64,000 nucleotides of DNA from Nocardioides lacusdianchii (GTDB lineage Bacteria; Actinomycetota; Actinomycetes; Propionibacteriales; Nocardioidaceae). Positions within the stretch are counted from its first letter, which is position 1, and each line of letters begins with the position of its first letter. The DNA lies in the NCBI RefSeq assembly GCF_020102855.1, contig NZ_JADHZD010000020.1:1-64000 (forward strand), read 5' to 3'. Both the position numbers and the translations under genes were made by a program. Of the stretch, positions 53,020-62,151 are shown one piece after another. Below the pieces are notes generated by a model. That model did not search any database, had not been told where the DNA came from, and worked only from the letters and a program-made list of their open reading frames with translations.

Positions 53020-54543
53020 GGGGTGTCAGATGGTCTGTGTAAGCGGTCGGTCTTGAAGGAGGACCAAGATGACCGCTGTGACCACCGAGAACGATGAGGC
53101 TGACGTGACGACGACAGGCACCGGCGAGCGGCCGAGCCGTGCTGCTGCTCGTCGCGTCGCGCGGGCTGAGATGCCGGGCTACAGGGCCGCTGCTGAGCTG
53201 GCCGAGTCCGGTGCCTTGGATGGGCTGTTCGCCCAGATCGACGCCGGCGAGATCGACCTGACCGGCGACGGCGGGTTCATCCCCGCGCTGATCAAGCACG
53301 CCCTCGAACGCGGCCTGGGTGCTGAGCTCACTGAGCACCTGGGGTACGAGAAGGGCGCCCCGAACGCGGCGGCGTTCGCGAACTCCCGCAACGGCACCAC
53401 CCCGAAGACGGTCGCGACCCAGGTCGGGGACGTGAACCTCGCGGTGCCGCGGGACCGGGCCGGGACGTTCACCCCGCGGCTGGTCCCGAAGGGTCAGCGG
53501 CGACTCGGCGGGCTGGACGAGATGATCATCAGCCTCTATGCCGGCGGGATGACGGTGCGCGACATCGAGCACCACCTCGCGACCACGCTGGGCACCGAGC
53601 TGTCTCACGAGACGATCAGCAACATCACCGACGAGGTCCTCGAGGCGGTCGCGGAGTGGCAGGCCCGCCCGCTCGAAGCGCTCTACCCGGTGATCTACCT
53701 CGACGCGATCGTGGTCAAGGTCCGCGACGGCGCGCATGTGATCAACAAGGCCGCCCACATCGCTGTGGGCGTCGACATCGACGGCATCAAGCACGTGCTG
53801 GGTATCTGGGTGCAGACCCACGAAGGAGCGAAGTTCTGGGCCGGGGTCTGCGCCGACCTGGCCAACCGCGGCATCCGCGACGTGCTCATCGTGTGCTGCG
53901 ACGGCCTCACCGGGCTGCCCGAGGCAATCGAGGCGACCTGGCCGAACGCGACGGTCCAGACGTGCGTGGTGCACCTGATCCGCGCTGCCATGCGCTTCGT
54001 GGGCTACGGCGACCGCAAGGCCGTCGCCGCGGCGTTGAAGCCGGTCTACACCGCGGCGAACGCTGAGGCCGCCCGCCGCGAGCTGGACGCGTTCGCCGAC
54101 TCCAACTGGGGCAAGAAGTACCCCCATGCCGTGGCGACCTGGGAGGTGGCCTGGGAGCGGTTCACGCCGTTCCTGGCGTTCCCGCCCCAGCTACGCCGCG
54201 TCATCTACACCACCAACTCCATCGAGTCGCTGAACTACCAGCTGCGGAAGGTCACCAAAAACCGCGGACACTTCCCCAACGACGACGCCGTGGTGAAGCT
54301 GCTGTGGCTGGCCATCTGCAACATCGAGGACAAACGCGCCCGCGACCGGGAACGGGATCGGGGCAAGAAGGGCAGCGAGCGCAAGGCCCAGGGACGCCTC
54401 GTCGAGGGCCAGGTCGTCACGAACTGGAAGCAAGCCCTGGCCCAGCTCGCGATTGCCTACCCCGACCGCATCAACCCCCACCTGTAGAACCCACCCGAGA
54501 AAGTAAAGAGATCGACTGACTTACACAGAATTCTTGACACGCT
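53020..54543 (+). mobile_element. IS256-family insertion sequence, about 1.52 kb
   Basis: It is bounded by a 10-bp direct repeat, CGATCGCTAG, at 53010-53019 and 54544-54553 (IS256 elements usually duplicate 8-9 bp, so one or two bases may be chance). Imperfect terminal repeats read GGGGTGTCAGA...TCTGTGTAAG on the left and, inverted, GCGTGTCAAGA...TCTGTGTAAG on the right. It contains a single intact transposase gene. Confidence 0.9.
53069..54487 (+). CDS. IS256-family (mutator-type) transposase
   Basis: 472 aa from the ATG at 53069, preceded by AAGGAGG. It includes TEHLGYEKGAPN near the start of the Transposase_mut domain, then the DDE residues: Asp in YLDAIVVKVRDG (~212), Asp in VCCDGLTGLPEAIEATWP (~275) and Glu in YTTNSIESLNYQLRK (~388). 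The enzyme looks full length with no frameshift, so the element may be active. A long ORF on the opposite strand is a codon shadow. Confidence 0.95.
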   Translation: MTAVTTENDEADVTTTGTGERPSRAAARRVARAEMPGYRAAAELAESGALDGLFAQIDAGEIDLTGDGGFIPALIKHALERGLGAELTEHLGYEKGAPNAAAFANSRNGTTPKTVATQVGDVNLAVPRDRAGTFTPRLVPKGQRRLGGLDEMIISLYAGGMTVRDIEHHLATTLGTELSHETISNITDEVLEAVAEWQARPLEALYPVIYLDAIVVKVRDGAHVINKAAHIAVGVDIDGIKHVLGIWVQTHEGAKFWAGVCADLANRGIRDVLIVCCDGLTGLPEAIEATWPNATVQTCVVHLIRAAMRFVGYGDRKAVAAALKPVYTAANAEAARRELDAFADSNWGKKYPHAVATWEVAWERFTPFLAFPPQLRRVIYTTNSIESLNYQLRKVTKNRGHFPNDDAVVKLLWLAICNIEDKRARDRERDRGKKGSERKAQGRLVEGQVVTNWKQALAQLAIAYPDRINPHL

Positions 54544-54714
54544 CGATCGCTAGCAGCGAGCTGCGCGACCAGGTGCAGGTCTACCGCACGCGCCCTGCTC
54601 TCCTGTAGGTCACGGCCAGCCGTCAGCGCTGCCGCGTACTGCGCGCCCTTCTGGCCGAGTTTGCCTGACTGGGTCTGTGGATGAACGAACACAACAGCAT
54701 TCGAGCCCGCCAAG

Positions 54715-55068
54715 ATGAAGTCCATGAAGGAACACGACGTCCAGGCCGTGCTGGTCTCCTACCTCCTCGAACGCGGTTGGACCCCCACCATCGACAACCC
54801 CGACCACGTCGACATCCGAGCCACCCGCGGTGCCGAAACACTGATCATCGAAGTCAAAGGCACCACCTCTGACCCCTACACCGACACTGACACCCTTCTC
54901 GGGCAGATCCTGCGCCGGATGGGCGATCCAGCAGCCCGCTACGGCATCGCCCTGCCCGAGACCATGAGAGCGCAAGCAGGACGACTCCCGTCCCGCGTGC
55001 GACACCTACTGGACCTGACCGTCTACCTCATCGACGACCTCGGGCGCGTCTCGCTGCTTCAAGAGTGA
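54715..55068 (+). CDS. Small PD-(D/E)XK-like protein
   Basis: 117 aa. A helix (HDVQAVLVSYLLERGWTP) precedes DHVDIRATRGAETLIIEVKG, with Asp, then Glu-x-Lys on a strand, the classic restriction-nuclease core. The rest (LLGQILRRMGDPAARYGIALPE and LLDLTVYLIDDLGRV) completes an alpha/beta fold. At this size it could be a stand-alone nuclease domain or the partner of another subunit. No clear ribosome site; ATG 54724 is also possible. Confidence 0.68.
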   Translation: MKSMKEHDVQAVLVSYLLERGWTPTIDNPDHVDIRATRGAETLIIEVKGTTSDPYTDTDTLLGQILRRMGDPAARYGIALPETMRAQAGRLPSRVRHLLDLTVYLIDDLGRVSLLQE

Positions 55069-55094
55069 CCCAAACCGCGCGGCCGCTGTCGACG

Positions 55095-55595
55095 TCAGTT
55101 GGTCGCGCGGGTATGACGCGCTGCGCACGACCTCGAGCAGAACCGACGCCTCGCGGCCCCGACCAAGGGACAGAACACCGCACCGCACTGCCCGCACACC
55201 ACCACCGCGCCTCTCCGAAGGCGACCCCGACGATTCGCCGCCCTCATGGCCTCTCGACCTTCCGGCGATACCCGTCGTACGACAGCCGAGGCGGCCGCCG
55301 GGGCTCTTGCAGCCAGGAGCGCGGGTTTCGAGTCCAACGAAGCACGCGCATTCTCGGCGATCAGCTCGCGTGTCTCGGACGCCACCAGGCCGCGACGTCG
55401 AGCCAGCCCATGAGCCTCCCGGTACTCACTCGCCGTGATCCCGTGCCCCTTCCACGCGTGCAAACCAAGGTGCGTGAACCGCCGCCCACACTCATGGCAC
55501 AGCAACCCGCCAGCAGACTCATCGAGCACGCCAAACAGGCCCCACCCGTCGGCGTCGCCGACCTTCACCGCGTGCCTGCCCAACCCAACCCACAC
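55095..55595 (-). CDS. MucR/Ros-like zinc-finger protein
   Basis: Up to 166 aa from GTG 55595. Near residue 33, CHECGRRFTHLGLHAWKGHGITASEYREAHGL matches the MucR/Ros-type C2H2-like finger (CxxC...HxxxxH then helix). At the C-terminus, CGQCGAVFCP...RRRFCSRSCAARH forms a second Cys cluster. It is transcribed convergently to the nuclease-like gene and divergently from the restriction locus, so it may regulate that locus. The exact start is uncertain. Confidence 0.72.
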   Translation of the reverse strand: MWVGLGRHAVKVGDADGWGLFGVLDESAGGLLCHECGRRFTHLGLHAWKGHGITASEYREAHGLARRRGLVASETRELIAENARASLDSKPALLAARAPAAASAVVRRVSPEGREAMRAANRRGRLRRGAVVVCGQCGAVFCPLVGAARRRFCSRSCAARHTRATN

Positions 55596-55789
55596 GTGAC
55601 CACGACACCCGAACCTACGCCTAGACCTGCCAAGGAGGTCTGCATGCGGCAGGATTCAGAATGCAACCAGCGAACGGAGCGAGACCTAGTGGCGGACAAC
55701 GACGCCATAATGACCGCCCTGAGTCAGTCCACCTGCCCGACCACCCCATCCGAAGCTCCACGGCTCAGCAACGGCAGAGAGGGACACTC

Positions 55790-56443
55790 GTGACGGTGAC
55801 AAAGCCGGATGTTGAGGAGCAGCTCGTGAAGTCCCGGCAGCGTGTGAAGGCCCACGGCGAGGTCTTCACTCCTCGGCACATGGTCGAGCAAATGCTCGAC
55901 CTGGTGCACGAAGACCTCGAAGCCGGCCCTGACTTCGTCGACAAGACCTTCCTTGAGCCGGCTGCAGGCGACGGAAACTTCCTGATCGCGATTCTCAGGC
56001 GCAAACTACGCGCGATCAAGAAGCAGCTCCCGCCCGAGTCGTGGCCCACGGAGTCGCTATTCGCACTCGCCTCGATCTACGGGATCGAACTCCTCGAGGA
56101 CAACCACCAGGACGCCAGAGCGGTCATGCTCGCCGATTTTCACGGCTTCCACCAGCGCCACGGCACGCCCTGCGGCCCAGAGACGGACCTTCATCAAGCA
56201 GCGGCGTTCCTGATCGCGACGAACATCGTGCGTGGCAACACGCTGACCAGTCGAACGGCAGCCGGCGAGGACATCCAGTTCTCCTGGTGGCATCGAGTGG
56301 AGGGAAAGCCCGGCGAGGTGCAACGCGACCCCTTTACGCTCGCATCCCTGCGCGACGACGGAGGCTTTGACTTCACCGTCTACAACGCCTACACCGCGTG
56401 CCCGATCGAGAAGGTCCACGAACAAGAGAAGACCGATGGCTAG
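55790..56443 (+). CDS. Truncated-type DNA methyltransferase: SAM-binding half (motifs X, I, II, III)
   Basis: 217 aa from GTG 55790. GEVFTPRHMVEQMLDLV is motif X-like, then FLEPAAGDGNFLIAIL is motif I, IYGIELLEDNHQDA motif II and ATNIVRGNTLT a motif III-type strand. The next motif (NPPY) is missing and the protein ends soon after. An NPPY protein is encoded two genes later (59722). The last 8 bp overlap the helicase gene's start. The most likely role is the SAM-binding subunit of a composite modification enzyme. Confidence 0.8.
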   Translation: MTVTKPDVEEQLVKSRQRVKAHGEVFTPRHMVEQMLDLVHEDLEAGPDFVDKTFLEPAAGDGNFLIAILRRKLRAIKKQLPPESWPTESLFALASIYGIELLEDNHQDARAVMLADFHGFHQRHGTPCGPETDLHQAAAFLIATNIVRGNTLTSRTAAGEDIQFSWWHRVEGKPGEVQRDPFTLASLRDDGGFDFTVYNAYTACPIEKVHEQEKTDG

Positions 56444-59400
56444 CCCAAAGATCAGCACGTTCCGCGAGATCACCCCGATCATCTACTCGTGGAAGACGCC
56501 GGACATCCCAAAGTACGACGGCTGGGAGAAGATCGGCTACACCGAGCAGGAATCTGCCGACGCGCGCATCGCGCAGCAGGCCTCGCAACTTTCAGTGGAG
56601 AAGCAGAAGGTGTGGTCTCGCCGGGCGATGTTCACCTCCGAGGCGGGCGGAAACTTCAGGGACACGGACTTCTTCGAGTACCTCAAGCAGCAAGGCGTGG
56701 AGCGCGAGACCAAGCCCAAGCGAACCGAGTGGCACCACCTTGAGCCTGCGCCGAAGACGTCGTTGGAGTACTTCAACGACTTCGCCGGCCAGGACTTCGA
56801 CGCGGCACCGACGGGCGTCACGGAGGAGGACTACACCCTGCGACCCGAGCAGCAGGCAGCCGTCGACCAGGCCGTGACGGCGTTCAATGCCGGCAACGAC
56901 GAGGTGTTGTGGAACGCGAAGCCGCGCTTCGGCAAGACGCTGACGACGTACGAGCTGATGCGGACCCTCGACGTGCGGCGTGTCCTCATCGTCACGAACC
57001 GCCCAGCGATCGCGAACTCGTGGTTCGACGACTACAAGCGTTTCATCGGCCACCAGACCACATTCCGGTTCGTCTCAGACTCTCCCTCACTCGCCGGCAA
57101 GCCCCTGACCCGCAAGCAGTGGCTCCACTACGTGAACAACCACGGGGATGAGGATCCGCGAATCGTGGAGTTCCTCTCGCTCCAGGACCTCAAGGGCTCG
57201 CAGTACTTCGGCGGCTCGTACGACAAGCTCAAGCACATCGCCGACTTCTCGTGGGACCTGCTGGTCATCGACGAGGCGCACGAGGGCATCGACACAACCA
57301 AGACCGACGTCGCCTTCGACCAGATCAAGCGCAAGAGGACCCTGCACCTGTCAGGCACCCCGTTCAAGGCGCTGGCTTCGGGCAAATTCGGCCCCGAGCA
57401 AATCTTCAACTGGACGTACGAGGACGAGCAGGTCGCCCGCCAGGACTGGAACGACGACAGCCAGGAGAACCCGTACGCGGCGCTTCCCACGCTCAACCTC
57501 CTGACCTACCAAATCTCCCGGATGATCACCGACCGTCTGGCCGAGGGCGTCGCCATCGCCGAAGAACAGGCGAACATCGACTACACGTTCGACCTGAGCG
57601 AGTTCTTCGCGACCAAAGACAACGGGTTCTTCGAGCACGAGGCCGAGGTCATCAAGTTCCTCGACTGCATGGCGACCAACGAGAAGTACCCGTTCTCAAC
57701 GCCCGAACTGCGCGACGAGATCCGCCACTCCTTCTGGCTGCTCAACCGTGTGGCTTCCGCCAAGGCCCTGGAGAAGCTCCTCAGGAAGCACGAGGTCTTC
57801 AAGGACTACACGGTCATCCTCGCCGCCGGGGACGGAAAGAACGGCGACGACACCGACGTCGTCGCCGTCGGCAAGTCACTCGACAAGGTGCGCTCCGCCA
57901 TCGCCGAGGCCGAGACCAACGGCAGCAAGACGATCACGCTGTCAGTAGGCCAGCTGACCACCGGCGTCACCGTGCCGGAGTGGACCGCGGTCATCATGCT
58001 GTCCAACCTGTCGTCGCCGGCCCAATACATGCAGGCGGCGTTCCGGTCTCAGAACCCGTGCACCTTCGAGCGCGGCGGGCACGTCTACCAGAAGCAGAAC
58101 GCCTACATCTTCGACTTCGCGCCCGAGCGCACGCTCACGATCTTCGACGCCTTCGCCAACAACCTGCACCCCAACCCGTCGGGCGACCCGCAGGTGCGGC
58201 GCGAGAACATCCGGACGCTGCTCAACTTCTTCCCCGTGCTCGGTGAGGACGCCGAGGGCCGGATGATCGAACTCGACGCCTCCCAGGTGCTGACCTTCCC
58301 ACAGGCGTTCAAAGCCCGCGAGGTCGTACGCCGCGGCTTCCTGTCCAACCTCCTGTTCGCCAACGTCGCCGGCATCTTCCGCTACTCCGAACACGTCAAG
58401 GAGATACTCGACAAGCTGCCCACGGCGAAACAGGGCAAGACCAAACACGGCGAACCCATCGAAATCCCCGTGCCGCCACCCATCACCGACAAGGACGGCA
58501 ACGTCCAGGTCGACGTCGAGACCGTCATCAACCCCAAGGTCGCCGAACTCGGCAAGCCCGTGTGGAGCATCGAGGACATCCCCCCGGCCGAACCCGACGC
58601 CCCGGTCGCCGCCACGGCAACCGCAATCGCCAAGGCGGTGACCGAGCAGTCCCGCTCCAAGCGCGAGGAGCTCGGGGAGCAGTACGGACTCACCAAGGCG
58701 CAAATCGAGCGCGACGAGAAGCGCACCGAGCAGGTCATCAAGGACCAGGTCGAGCGCGCCTACACCGAGCACAACATCGCAAGCAAGCACCTCGAGGACG
58801 AGCTGAAGGCCGCCGCCACCGAGGCCGATGCTGACGCCGCGCAAGACAAGAAGGCCGAGCAGGACAAGGCATTCCAGGAGAACATCCTCGCCATCGTGAG
58901 CCGAACGATGGAGGAGATCGTGCCCGAGGTCGTCACCCGCGAGGAGACCAAGAAGGAGCAGAAGCGCGCGGACAAGACGATGGACGACGCGCGATCCCAC
59001 CTTCGCGGCTTCGCCCGAACGATCCCGATGTTCCTGATGGCCTACGGAGACCGCAACGTCCGGCTGTCGAACTTCGACGACTACACGCCCGACGACGTGT
59101 TCGAGGAGATCACCGGTATCACGGAGGCCGAGTTCCGCCTCCTACGCGACGGCCAGGAGGTCACCGAGGAGAACGGCACCGTCACGCAGATCCCCGGCAT
59201 GTTCGACGAGGCGGTCTTCGACCAGGCCGTCCAAGAGTTCCTAGACAAGAAGGAAGCGCTCGCCGACTACTTCGACGACGCACAGACCGAGAACATCTTC
59301 GCCTACATCCCGCAACAGAAGACGTCTCTCGTATTCACGCCCCAGCCGGTCGTGAGAATGATGGTCGACTCGCTCGAGGACGCGAACCCCGGCATCTTCA

Positions 59401-59720
59401 GCGACCCAGACAAGACCTTCGCAGACCTGTTCTCGACAGCCGGACTGTTCCTCATGGAGCTCGTGCGGCGCCTCGACACCGGCCTAGCAACCGCCATCCC
59501 TGACCAGGATGACCGTCTGCGACACATCCTCACCTCGATGCTCTTCGAGATGAGCCACAACCAGATCCTGCACCGCATCACCATCGAAGCCGTCTCCGGC
59601 GGCGTCCCCGAACGCAGGACCTGGATCAAGGACTCCGGTCACTTCAAGGTGGGCAACCTCGCCAAGATGAGCGCAGCGGAACGGCAGACGGTCGTCGACG
59701 AGATGCTGGGAGATAGCTGA
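56436..59720 (+). CDS. GIY-YIG-like/helicase/methyltransferase-fragment protein of a restriction locus
   Basis: 1094 aa from the ATG at 56436. Residues ~12-50 (ITPIIYSWKTPDIPKYDG, WEKIGYTE..ADARIAQQ) resemble the T5orf172 branch of GIY-YIG nucleases. The helicase follows: AKPRFGKT Walker A (~162-169), VIDEAHEGID (~277), LSGTPFKAL (~305), GQLTTGVTVPEW and QAAFRSQNP. After a Lys/Glu-rich coiled coil (~730-850), the C-terminus has SLVFTPQPVVRMMVDSL and FADLFSTAGLFLMELVRRL, a degenerate methyltransferase X/I pair. Restriction-translocation is the expected activity. It ends 1 base before the next start. Confidence 0.83.
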   Translation: MASPKISTFREITPIIYSWKTPDIPKYDGWEKIGYTEQESADARIAQQASQLSVEKQKVWSRRAMFTSEAGGNFRDTDFFEYLKQQGVERETKPKRTEWHHLEPAPKTSLEYFNDFAGQDFDAAPTGVTEEDYTLRPEQQAAVDQAVTAFNAGNDEVLWNAKPRFGKTLTTYELMRTLDVRRVLIVTNRPAIANSWFDDYKRFIGHQTTFRFVSDSPSLAGKPLTRKQWLHYVNNHGDEDPRIVEFLSLQDLKGSQYFGGSYDKLKHIADFSWDLLVIDEAHEGIDTTKTDVAFDQIKRKRTLHLSGTPFKALASGKFGPEQIFNWTYEDEQVARQDWNDDSQENPYAALPTLNLLTYQISRMITDRLAEGVAIAEEQANIDYTFDLSEFFATKDNGFFEHEAEVIKFLDCMATNEKYPFSTPELRDEIRHSFWLLNRVASAKALEKLLRKHEVFKDYTVILAAGDGKNGDDTDVVAVGKSLDKVRSAIAEAETNGSKTITLSVGQLTTGVTVPEWTAVIMLSNLSSPAQYMQAAFRSQNPCTFERGGHVYQKQNAYIFDFAPERTLTIFDAFANNLHPNPSGDPQVRRENIRTLLNFFPVLGEDAEGRMIELDASQVLTFPQAFKAREVVRRGFLSNLLFANVAGIFRYSEHVKEILDKLPTAKQGKTKHGEPIEIPVPPPITDKDGNVQVDVETVINPKVAELGKPVWSIEDIPPAEPDAPVAATATAIAKAVTEQSRSKREELGEQYGLTKAQIERDEKRTEQVIKDQVERAYTEHNIASKHLEDELKAAATEADADAAQDKKAEQDKAFQENILAIVSRTMEEIVPEVVTREETKKEQKRADKTMDDARSHLRGFARTIPMFLMAYGDRNVRLSNFDDYTPDDVFEEITGITEAEFRLLRDGQEVTEENGTVTQIPGMFDEAVFDQAVQEFLDKKEALADYFDDAQTENIFAYIPQQKTSLVFTPQPVVRMMVDSLEDANPGIFSDPDKTFADLFSTAGLFLMELVRRLDTGLATAIPDQDDRLRHILTSMLFEMSHNQILHRITIEAVSGGVPERRTWIKDSGHFKVGNLAKMSAAERQTVVDEMLGDS

Positions 59721-59721
59721 C

Positions 59722-60777
59722 ATGACGAAGAAGTTCGATGTTGTGATCGGCAACCCCCCCTATCAGGAGGAGGCACAGGGCGGAGGCACACGCGACACCC
59801 CCATCTACCACCAGTTCATGGACGCCGCCTATGAGGTCGGCACCAAGGTCGTGCTCATCACGCCAGCACGCTTCCTGTTCAACGCAGGCTTCACGCCCAA
59901 GGCGTGGAACGAAAAGATGCTGGCCGACGCGCACCTGAGCGTGGCCCATTACGAACCCGACTCAAACCGGCTGTTTCCCAGCCTCACGGATCCCATCAAG
60001 GGCGGCATCGCCGTCACATACCGCGACTCCGAGCGCCAGCTCGGCCCCATCGGCTTCTTCGCCAAGCATCCCGAGCTCAACACGATTCTGCACAAGGTCC
60101 AGGAGTCGGGGGACGCCTTCATCGAGACCCTCGGCATCACGAGCTCACGCTCATACCGCTACACAAAGAAGTTGTACGAGGACCATCCTGAGGCACTCGC
60201 ACTGCGTCCCGAAGGCAACACAGCGCTGGTCAACACCAACGCCTTCGAGCAATTCTCGTTCCTCTATCACGACGAGAAGCCGAGCGATGACAACGAGTAC
60301 GTGCGACTCGTCGGAGTGATCAAGAACAGGCGCGCGTCCCGCTGGCTTCGCAGCGAGTACCTCACTGGCCCCGAAAGCTTCGGCAGGTACAAGGTGTCGG
60401 TCCCGGCGGCCAACGGGTCGGGATCGACCACCGACTTCTTCGGCGTCCCGCTGAACAATCCGACCATCCTGGAGCCAGGGGTCGCGGTCACACAGACGTT
60501 CATCACCATCGGCTCGTTCAATGCCGAAGCCGAGGCACGGGCGTGCCTCAAGTACCTCAAATCCAAGTTCGCCAGAACGATGCTCGGCGTCCTCAAGATC
60601 ACGCAACACAACCCGCGAAGTACCTGGCAGTACGTTCCGGCACAGAACTTCACTAGCGCATCGGACATCGACTGGACCAAGACGATCCCCGAGATCGATG
60701 CCCAGCTCTACGCCAAGTACGGCCTCGACGACGACGAGATCGCCTTCATCGAATCCCACGTCAAGCCGATGGACTGA
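59722..60777 (+). CDS. Methyltransferase catalytic half with NPPY (Eco57I-like)
   Basis: 351 aa. It starts almost at the catalytic motif: MTKKFDVVIGNPPYQEEAQ puts NPPY at residues 11-14. It continues VVLITPARFLFNAGFTPKAWN (motif V-VI like) and a large target-recognition-type region. No motif I is present. In fused relatives this sequence follows the helicase's C-terminal methyltransferase region in one chain, so the gene probably arose by fission at 59720/59722. It must pair with the SAM-binding protein at 55790 or with the helicase C-terminus. Confidence 0.82.
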   Translation: MTKKFDVVIGNPPYQEEAQGGGTRDTPIYHQFMDAAYEVGTKVVLITPARFLFNAGFTPKAWNEKMLADAHLSVAHYEPDSNRLFPSLTDPIKGGIAVTYRDSERQLGPIGFFAKHPELNTILHKVQESGDAFIETLGITSSRSYRYTKKLYEDHPEALALRPEGNTALVNTNAFEQFSFLYHDEKPSDDNEYVRLVGVIKNRRASRWLRSEYLTGPESFGRYKVSVPAANGSGSTTDFFGVPLNNPTILEPGVAVTQTFITIGSFNAEAEARACLKYLKSKFARTMLGVLKITQHNPRSTWQYVPAQNFTSASDIDWTKTIPEIDAQLYAKYGLDDDEIAFIESHVKPMD

Positions 60778-60850
60778 ACAGACGACTGAGTAGCCAATGG
60801 CGGCCCCTGGCGCTGCTCAAGCAGCACGGGTGCGGGCGGGTGCGAGATGC

Positions 60851-61246
60851 TCACGCTGTCCCGGTCGGTGGTTCGCCCATCCAGGCCTCGGGGTCCTCGA
60901 GCGCGGGGAACATCTCCTCGCTCCCTGCGGCACGCTGCATCGCCCGGGTCACTGACATGCGTGAGATGCCCAGCTGTTGAGCGATGTACTCCAAACTCCG
61001 CGCGTCGTGATTGCGCATGAACCGGAACGCCGACCCCCGCAAGGCCGCATTGACCTTCGTCCGGCGGGCGAGCTCGTCCTGAAGAACAGTCGTCAGCTGC
61101 ATGACGCCCTCAGGGCCGCCGTACCGCGCAGCCCAACCAGGTGCCGCCTCCATCGCGTGTTGGAAGAACACGTCCGGGTCATCCAGCACCTGGGCGACCA
61201 CGTCGGCGGACACGGCGGTGACATCGGTGGGCTTCACGTCCGTCAC
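60851..61246 (-). CDS. Small HTH protein upstream-coupled to adenine methyltransferase
   Basis: 131 aa from GTG 61246, which overlaps the methyltransferase stop as GTGA. A helical domain (ADVVAQVLDDPDVFFQHAMEAAPGWAARYGG) precedes RSLEYIAQQLGISRMSVTRAMQRAAG, a clear helix-turn-helix. It could regulate the minus-strand methylation genes, of which it is the last in this direction. The longer ORF to 61321 is not needed. Confidence 0.65.
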   Translation of the reverse strand: MTDVKPTDVTAVSADVVAQVLDDPDVFFQHAMEAAPGWAARYGGPEGVMQLTTVLQDELARRTKVNAALRGSAFRFMRNHDARSLEYIAQQLGISRMSVTRAMQRAAGSEEMFPALEDPEAWMGEPPTGTA

Positions 61247-62151
61247 TGTAACCCCCCCGGTGCGCTCGTTATGGTGGTGAAGTCCAGGACCGCTTGGGTC
61301 TCCAGCGGCCGGTTCGACCACACCACCTCCACGGTGTGGGCCTGGCTTCCCGAACGCCCGTTGGAGGTGCGGCGCAGCACCTTGCGTTCCGTGCGGAACC
61401 AGTCGCCGTACAACTCCTCATACAGCTCACTGGCGTAGCCGGACAGCAACACCGTCGAGGAGCTGGCCCGCAAGACTGCTGCCAGGCGTCGGTGGTCGTC
61501 CTCGGAGGCGAACTCGTGGACGTAGTCGCCCGAGGGTCGCTTGGTCATCGTCGTTCTCGTCGAGCTCAGGTAGGGCGGATCGGCATAGATCACCCCATCG
61601 GGCACCGAGTACCGCTCGATCATCTCCAGTGCGTCCATCGACTCCAACGTCACGTGCGCGAGCCGTTGGGCCGCAACCTCGAACCGGTCGATCCGGTTCA
61701 GCACCGAGCGGGCATTGTTCGATCCACGCTTGATGCTCGTCGCCCAGCCGGTGCGGATGCTGGCGGTGTGGGAGAAGGACTGATTCGTCCGAACCCACCA
61801 ACGCCGTGCCCGCTCCAGATCCGACAAGCCGTCCTCGTCGAGGTCGGCGCGCGCGAACTCTTCTCGCGAGTACGGCGAGAGCCGACACACCCGCTCAAGC
61901 TCGGCCGGCTGATCGCGCAGCACCCGATAGAACGCCACCGCGTTGCCGTCGATGTCATTGAGCACCTCGTGAACCGAGGGGGTCTTGGCCAACAACACCG
62001 CGGCGCTACCAGCGAACGGCTCGACATAGACCCGATGCTCCGGCATCAGCGACACCAGCCACGACGCGATCCGGCCCTTGCCGCCGTGATAGGGCACCAA
62101 CGGTGTGATCGGAACACCACGGACGTGAGCGGGCGCAGGCGAGCTGCTCAC
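61243..62151 (-). CDS. D12-class N6-adenine DNA methyltransferase
   Basis: 302 aa from GTG 62151. LVPYHGGKGRIASWLVSLMP (motif X/K-GGK region), VEPFAGSAAVLLA (motif I), NDIDGNAVAFYRVLR (motif II), and DGVIYADPPYLSST (motif IV DPPY, near residue 190) are all present in D12 order. Such enzymes are often carried by phages and plasmids to protect their DNA against host restriction. No restriction partner is adjacent. It overlaps genes on both sides. Confidence 0.93.
   Translation of the reverse strand: MSSSPAPAHVRGVPITPLVPYHGGKGRIASWLVSLMPEHRVYVEPFAGSAAVLLAKTPSVHEVLNDIDGNAVAFYRVLRDQPAELERVCRLSPYSREEFARADLDEDGLSDLERARRWWVRTNQSFSHTASIRTGWATSIKRGSNNARSVLNRIDRFEVAAQRLAHVTLESMDALEMIERYSVPDGVIYADPPYLSSTRTTMTKRPSGDYVHEFASEDDHRRLAAVLRASSSTVLLSGYASELYEELYGDWFRTERKVLRRTSNGRSGSQAHTVEVVWSNRPLETQAVLDFTTITSAPGGLQ

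Larger units (their letters stand above)
52391..54608 (+). pseudogene. Gene of the defence series interrupted by an IS256-family element
   Basis: 5' part 52391-53019 and 3' part 54554-54608 flank the IS. Joining them at the CGATCGCTAG duplication restores 227 codons plus stop, ending LAIASSELRDQVQVYRTRPA. The N-terminus (TPRVVAVDVGSVRSNFAWAAVD) with later VALGFEAPLMVP suggests an RNase H-like fold, as in DUF429-type proteins. Its ATG overlaps the Mrr-like stop, so it was part of that operon. As it stands the protein reads into the IS and ends CQMVCVSGRS. Confidence 0.82.

Noticed and set aside
52745..54127. 460-codon frame opposite the IS256 transposase
   Set aside because: Composition mirrors the antisense of the transposase codons and it crosses the IS boundary; a typical high-GC shadow.
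57942..59000. 352-codon frame opposite the restriction helicase
   Set aside because: Leu/Gly/Val/Asp-rich antisense shadow of the coiled-coil region; no start signal.
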